A program made the translations under genes and the position numbers. The notes beneath the pieces were generated by a model. That model made no database searches, was not told where the DNA came from, and saw only the letters and a list, made by a program, of their open reading frames with translations. Shown piece by piece: positions 60,601 to 64,000 of a stretch of DNA of 64,000 nucleotides (within the stretch, counting starts at the first letter, position 1; each line of letters starts with the position of its first letter). Origin of the DNA: Larix kaempferi (Eukaryota; Streptophyta; Pinopsida; Pinales; Pinaceae); assembly GCA_027924585.1 (NCBI GenBank), contig BSBM01000779.1, forward strand, positions 17,218,001 to 17,282,000, written 5' to 3'.

Positions 60601-60869
60601 TATCCACCCGATCACTTCAGAGCATGGGAAAAATTTAGGGCGGGTAGAAGCCCTAGCTATGCCGAAAGTTCTAATGTTGAGGTAGATTTGTTCTTCTTCC
60701 AATAACACATATGGGATATCCTGGTCCCTGATCATACAGTAATATCTCCCCAACGGACCTCACGAGGAATGCCGATGGTACACTTAGTGTCTTGGAACAT
60801 AGTTTCAGCCCTTAGTTGCACTGGCTCTGGTTCCATCACTTTAGTTTTCTTTCTACCACCTTTTGGCAT
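57616..60869 (-). pseudogene. Gene carried by unit B2, broken homologue of the B1 gene
   Basis: Homologous to 28412-31639. It starts at ATG 60867-60869 (MPKGGRKKTK) and ends at 57616 (PAEAPSQG-stop). It is broken by a frameshift near 60750, a TAA in place of Tyr at about 59857 (PP-stop-IFPKYATDY), a stop between about 59120 and 59165, and another near 58210-58255. Where B1 has its single TAG, B2 has Gln (VMQNTHK). In the globular domain the proteins are roughly 78% identical by eye, with blocks such as PPFRLIALMLCRIFGM, HFVAFKGTVFDWATILSD and KLICEEFIMPLYEHIFKEE kept. The coiled coil is longer, and a 15-residue unit (QAGVPGTQNMETDTA) is repeated 3-4 times at about 58960-59118. Function unknown. 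Confidence 0.8.
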
Positions 60870-61585
60870 CGTGGCTTATCCTTGCTAGCAACCAAATGTG
60901 ATTCATTATAAAAATTTGCAACATGTTATGAGAGTGTAACATAGAGAAGGACAATTTTAACATGCTAATGAGAAATATAGACAACATTATAAAGCTGCAT
61001 GCCGGGGAAGCAAAATAGATCACTTCAGAAAACGAAATAAGGTCCTGAGACTTGATTTTTATTAGGGAGACAATGCCTAGTTAGGAATTTGTAGAATGCT
61101 TCCGAAAAGGTAAGCATATGACGTGGAATAAACCTACTTCCCTCCTAGACCTTGGAGAGAGGGTGCCCTTCATCGTAGCACTTCTAATGGTCAATGGTGG
61201 GGGAGCCTGGAGTGGAAAAAATCCTATGAATAAACAATGAAACAAGGGACTGTTCTCCACATTCATTAATTGAGCCTAAAAAGGTGAGTGGTTGAGTATC
61301 TCAACCGACCACTACTGTTATTAATAACACTTGCGAAATGGTGTGTGGCCGGTATGAAGTTTGAATCAGGGTAGGAAAACGATCGAAATGCGGTCAGTGA
61401 AGAACTTGGATGGTCATGGCTACGGCTTTCAGCTGGTAGGAATGAGGAACCTAAGGGGTCACGGCGGCCGTAATAAAAAAAAAAACGACCCATGCTACCA
61501 ATGCCTATCGGCCACGTTATGAACGGGAAAACTCAGAAAGTAATTCGACGTGGAGATAAAACAAAGATGGCGGTTAAAAAGCCTA

Positions 61586-61587
61586 CC
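61586..61587 (-). promoter_or_regulatory. Conserved splice donor in the 5' leader of the B2 gene
   Basis: CTCCAG|GTAGGC on the minus strand, 140 bases after the TATA box at 61721-61726, aligned with the B1 donor at 27536/27537. The intron would run to an AG near 60885. Confidence 0.5.
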
Positions 61588-61720
61588 TGGAGACAAGACA
61601 GTGGTTGAGTGAGGTGGACGCGGTCGTGGATGCGCTGAGCTGGAGCGAGCCGACGCAGTCTTTCTAACGACATTCTTTGAACGATAAACAAACAATGAAA
61701 TCAATGAAACGCCCACCGTC

Positions 61721-61726
61721 CTTATA
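61721..61726 (-). promoter_or_regulatory. TATA box of the B2 gene
   Basis: TTTTATAAGGACGG on the minus strand, aligned with CTTTATAAAATACGG in B1 and with conserved distance to the splice donor. Confidence 0.55.
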
Positions 61727-62059
61727 AAAGTTTAGACATGTGCGGTATTTAAATGGGTTGGTCGTGTCATTAAAATGGGGTTTTAATGCCTTGTACGGTG
61801 CGGTCATTTCAAGCCATCTCGGAATTTGTGTGCGACTATCGGTTGCGGGGTGGACTTACGAGTTTCATCCGCAATTGCAGAACAATATGGCGAATTGCTT
61901 CGGCGTTTCGGGAGTATTTGGCGTATCTTTTCGAAATATAGTCTTCTCGGAAGCTTATTGCCAACGGTTTTGCCGAGTCATCCTGCAGTTTTAGAAAGAT
62001 TCAGGATATCCTTCCTCAACTTACGAAATAACTTTGTTCAAGCTTACTGAAAAATTACT

Positions 62060-62890
62060 ACGGCAACAATGGACGAAAGCTTCCGCAGTTTCGGGAGACT
62101 TTCGCGAATGCTTCTGCAGTTTGGAGAGAGAAACTCGAGCTTCTTCCGCGGTTTCGGGAGAGAATCGTGAATGGCTTCCGTAGGAGAGTTTCGTGAATGC
62201 TTCCGTAGTTGCGGGAGAGTTTCGTGAATTGCTTCCGCAGTTGCGGGAGAGTTTTTTGAATTTCTTTCCATAATTTCGAGAGGGCATGTGAATGCTTCCG
62301 CAGTTTCGGGAGACTTTCATGAATGCTTCCGCAGTTTCGAGAGAGAAACTCGAGCTTCTTCCATAGTTTTGGAAGAGAAACTTAAGTTCTTCCAAAAAAT
62401 AACACTAAGTATTTCCGCGGTTTTGGGAGAGAATCATGAATGCTTCCGCAGTTTCAGGAGACTTTCGTGAATGGCTTCCGCAGTTTCGGGAGACTTTCGT
62501 GAATGCTTCCGTAGTTTCGGGAGACTTTTGTGAATGGCTTCCGCAGTTTCGGAAGACTTTCGTGAATGGTTTCTGTAGTTTCAGGAGACTTTCGCGAATG
62601 CTTCCGCAATTTTGAGAGAGAAACTCGAGCTTCTTCAGGAGTTTCGGAAGAGAAACTTAGTTCTTCCAAAAAATAACACTAAGTCTTTCTGCGGTTTCGA
62701 GAGAGAATCGTGAATGGCTTCCGTAGTTTCGGGAGACTTTCGTGAATGCTTCCCCAGTTTCGGGAGACTTTTGTGAATGGCTTCTGTAGTTTCGAGAGAC
62801 TTTCGTGAATGCTTCCGCAGTTTCGGGAGACTTTTGTGAATGGCTTCTGTAGTTTCGAGAGACTTTCGTGAATTTCTTAGAAGAAGAAAC
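62060..62890 (-). repeat. Array of about 33-bp units in B2
   Basis: About 25 units of the type TTTCGGGAGACTTTCGTGAA + TGGCTTCCGCAG (plus strand), homologous to the B1 array in the opposite orientation. Pairs of units translate into a 22-residue pattern (PETTEAIHESLPKLRKHSRK), which explains the long frames here; they are artefacts of a repeat length divisible by three. Confidence 0.92.
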
Positions 62891-63036
62891 TTCAATTTTT
62901 TAAAGCAGACTCCTCAGTTGAAAACAAAAACTAAGTTAGAAGGAGAATTAACTTCTTTAGGCAGTCTTTCTAGAAAAACTAAAAGGAGGGGCCCCAATAT
63001 GTACAAAATTTGGGGGGGGGTGTTGCTCAAACAACA

Positions 63037-64000
63037 ATTAGCGAGTCGCTGGAAAACAAAGATCTCTGAAAAATTCCTCTCGATGATCCGACACCTTCTT
63101 AAAAGATATCCATCTTATATGCAATATTCAGCTGAGCCTTTGAATCTCGACGAAGGAAAAGGTCACTTTATCTGCTAGCCATTGGGGAAAGGGGAGCTTT
63201 GATAGAGACATCTTTAAAACTTTCAAAGGGCCAACATATGGGGTTCATTTTAGAAGATTCATCTTTCAGATGGCTACTGCTATCGAATTCCACAGGATTT
63301 GCAACACTTTCTCATGGACATTATTGCTCTTGTTCCTCATTCCCATGCCGCTTGCATCCTTTTGGATGTTTATACTTTTGACAGCTTTGTTGTTTGAGCC
63401 TTCCAGAAATATTTTCTTTAGACATGGTCTTTGATTTTGGCTCCTCAATCCATAATGTCCTTTTGTGTGAGTGAGAGATTTTATTGATTTCATTAAGCCT
63501 CATGGACGGAGAGGAGCCTAATTTGAGCTGAGTCTTTTGGACAGCTTTCTTGACTTACATGCTTTGCTTTTGTCTCAGCCATGCTTCAATTGAGGCGAGA
63601 ATCTCTAGAAAACAGACCCTTGATCATAAGCCATTTTGGCTGTTAAATTTGTATCATGGAGTCATTTCAATACCCTATGCCCTCGGGATGTGCTACTCTC
63701 CATGGGTCCAACTTCAATGACCTTCTTGAGATGCCTTTAAGTGTGAGGGTGGATGGAGCCCAAAGATAGTACTAAAGATAGTCATATATCTCTGCTATTT
63801 AAACATAATTAGTGTGACTAGCAGAGTAGGCTTCCTTCCTTCTGAAGAAAGTTCAGCAAGAGCAAAATACATAGATAAACTTTCATTCAAGCGTAGTTTT
63901 GGATTCATGAATTGTGAGATTTCTTCGAGAGATCTATCTTGATGAGAAACCCAACCGCAGGAGCTTTCAGAAAGCAAACTTTGTACAAAAGGTTCAAATG
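63037..64000. other. Right-edge stretch with an unassigned protein-like segment
   Basis: Outside unit B2. About 63090-63460 on the + strand can be read, with one or two stops or frame changes, as protein-like sequence (RHLLKRYPSYMQYSAEPLNL, then GVHFRRFIFQMATAIEFH and a hydrophobic stretch SFWMFILLTALLFEP). I do not recognise it. It may be a decayed gene or element fragment. Nothing further is seen to the window end. Confidence 0.3.

Larger units (their letters stand above)
56698..63036 (-). mobile_element. Unit B2: second, inverted copy of the gene-carrying TG...CA unit
   Basis: On the minus strand it starts TGTTGTTTGAGCAACACCCC (63036) and ends GGCATCAACA (56698), matching both ends of B1. 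Array, TATA, splice donor, gene, second TATA and tail occur in the same order over 6,339 bases. The left flank is the protease of element H. The right flank is unrelated, and the adjoining five bases (GGTCA and ATTAG) do not match, so this copy has been rearranged since insertion or was formed by recombination between two insertions. Neither flank shows a primer site or polypurine tract, so it is not one LTR of an adjoining complete element. Confidence 0.85.

Noticed and set aside
28412-60869. B1 and B2 as the two LTRs or terminal inverted repeats of one huge element
   Set aside because: They are inverted, so not an LTR pair, and each has its own complete ends; the GAACC duplication of B1 closes directly around B1 alone.
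62021-62895. Repetitive helical protein on the minus strand
   Set aside because: Same artefact of the array in B2; no start, promoter or conserved length.

Overview
The window is gene-poor nuclear DNA of a seed plant with a large genome. It is AT-rich and built almost entirely from nested and decayed LTR retrotransposons plus one hAT DNA transposon. Plant Ty1/copia and Ty3/gypsy (Tat/Ogre-like) primer sites, plant hAT domains and TATAAATA-type promoters all point to a plant. Very long LTRs and heavily decayed gypsy copies would suit a gymnosperm, but this is only an inference. I see no complete host gene. A gene-like, frameshifted exon lies at the left edge (38-543) and an unassigned open stretch near the right edge.

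Layout. (A) 1734-12644 is a complete, gag-only LTR element on the minus strand, with two ~4-kb LTRs and the target duplication AAATG. (C) 18586-22892 is a 4.3-kb solo LTR flanked by GCCTC, carrying a decaying ~45-bp hairpin array. From 24857 to 39770 there is one hAT transposase pseudogene, split by two insertions. The first (B1, 25875-32836, target duplication GAACC) is a 6.96-kb unit with TG...CA ends that holds its own gene. The second (E, 33207-39089) is a copia element. (F) 41853-44905 is a short-LTR non-autonomous element. (G) 44906-about 51314 is a decayed gypsy element cut inside integrase by (H) 51315-56697, a Tat-like gypsy element. H is itself cut in its protease by B2 (56698-63036), a second, inverted copy of the B unit.

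The most unusual object is the B unit. Both copies start TGTTG and end CAACA. The B1 target duplication is exact, and removing B1 rejoins a hAT reading frame. There are no internal LTRs, so each copy behaves like a giant solo LTR (or another short-inverted-repeat unit using 5-bp target duplication). Inside is a transcription unit with a TATA box, a splice donor about 140 bp downstream in both copies, an intron, and a ~1,075-codon gene for an unrecognised protein with a long coiled-coil tail. A second TATA box near the 3' end would be the conventional LTR promoter. In one hand-aligned stretch of 27 codons the copies differ by 13 synonymous and 2 amino-acid-changing codons, so the gene has been under selection. 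An LTR that houses a selected gene is not something I recognise from plants.

Other themes: at least five element families carry their own tandem arrays in or near LTR promoters, leaders or 3' regions. The gypsy pseudogenes have lost their frames mostly by Gln codons becoming TAG, as expected from cytosine deamination in methylated CHG sites. All identities quoted are by eye.
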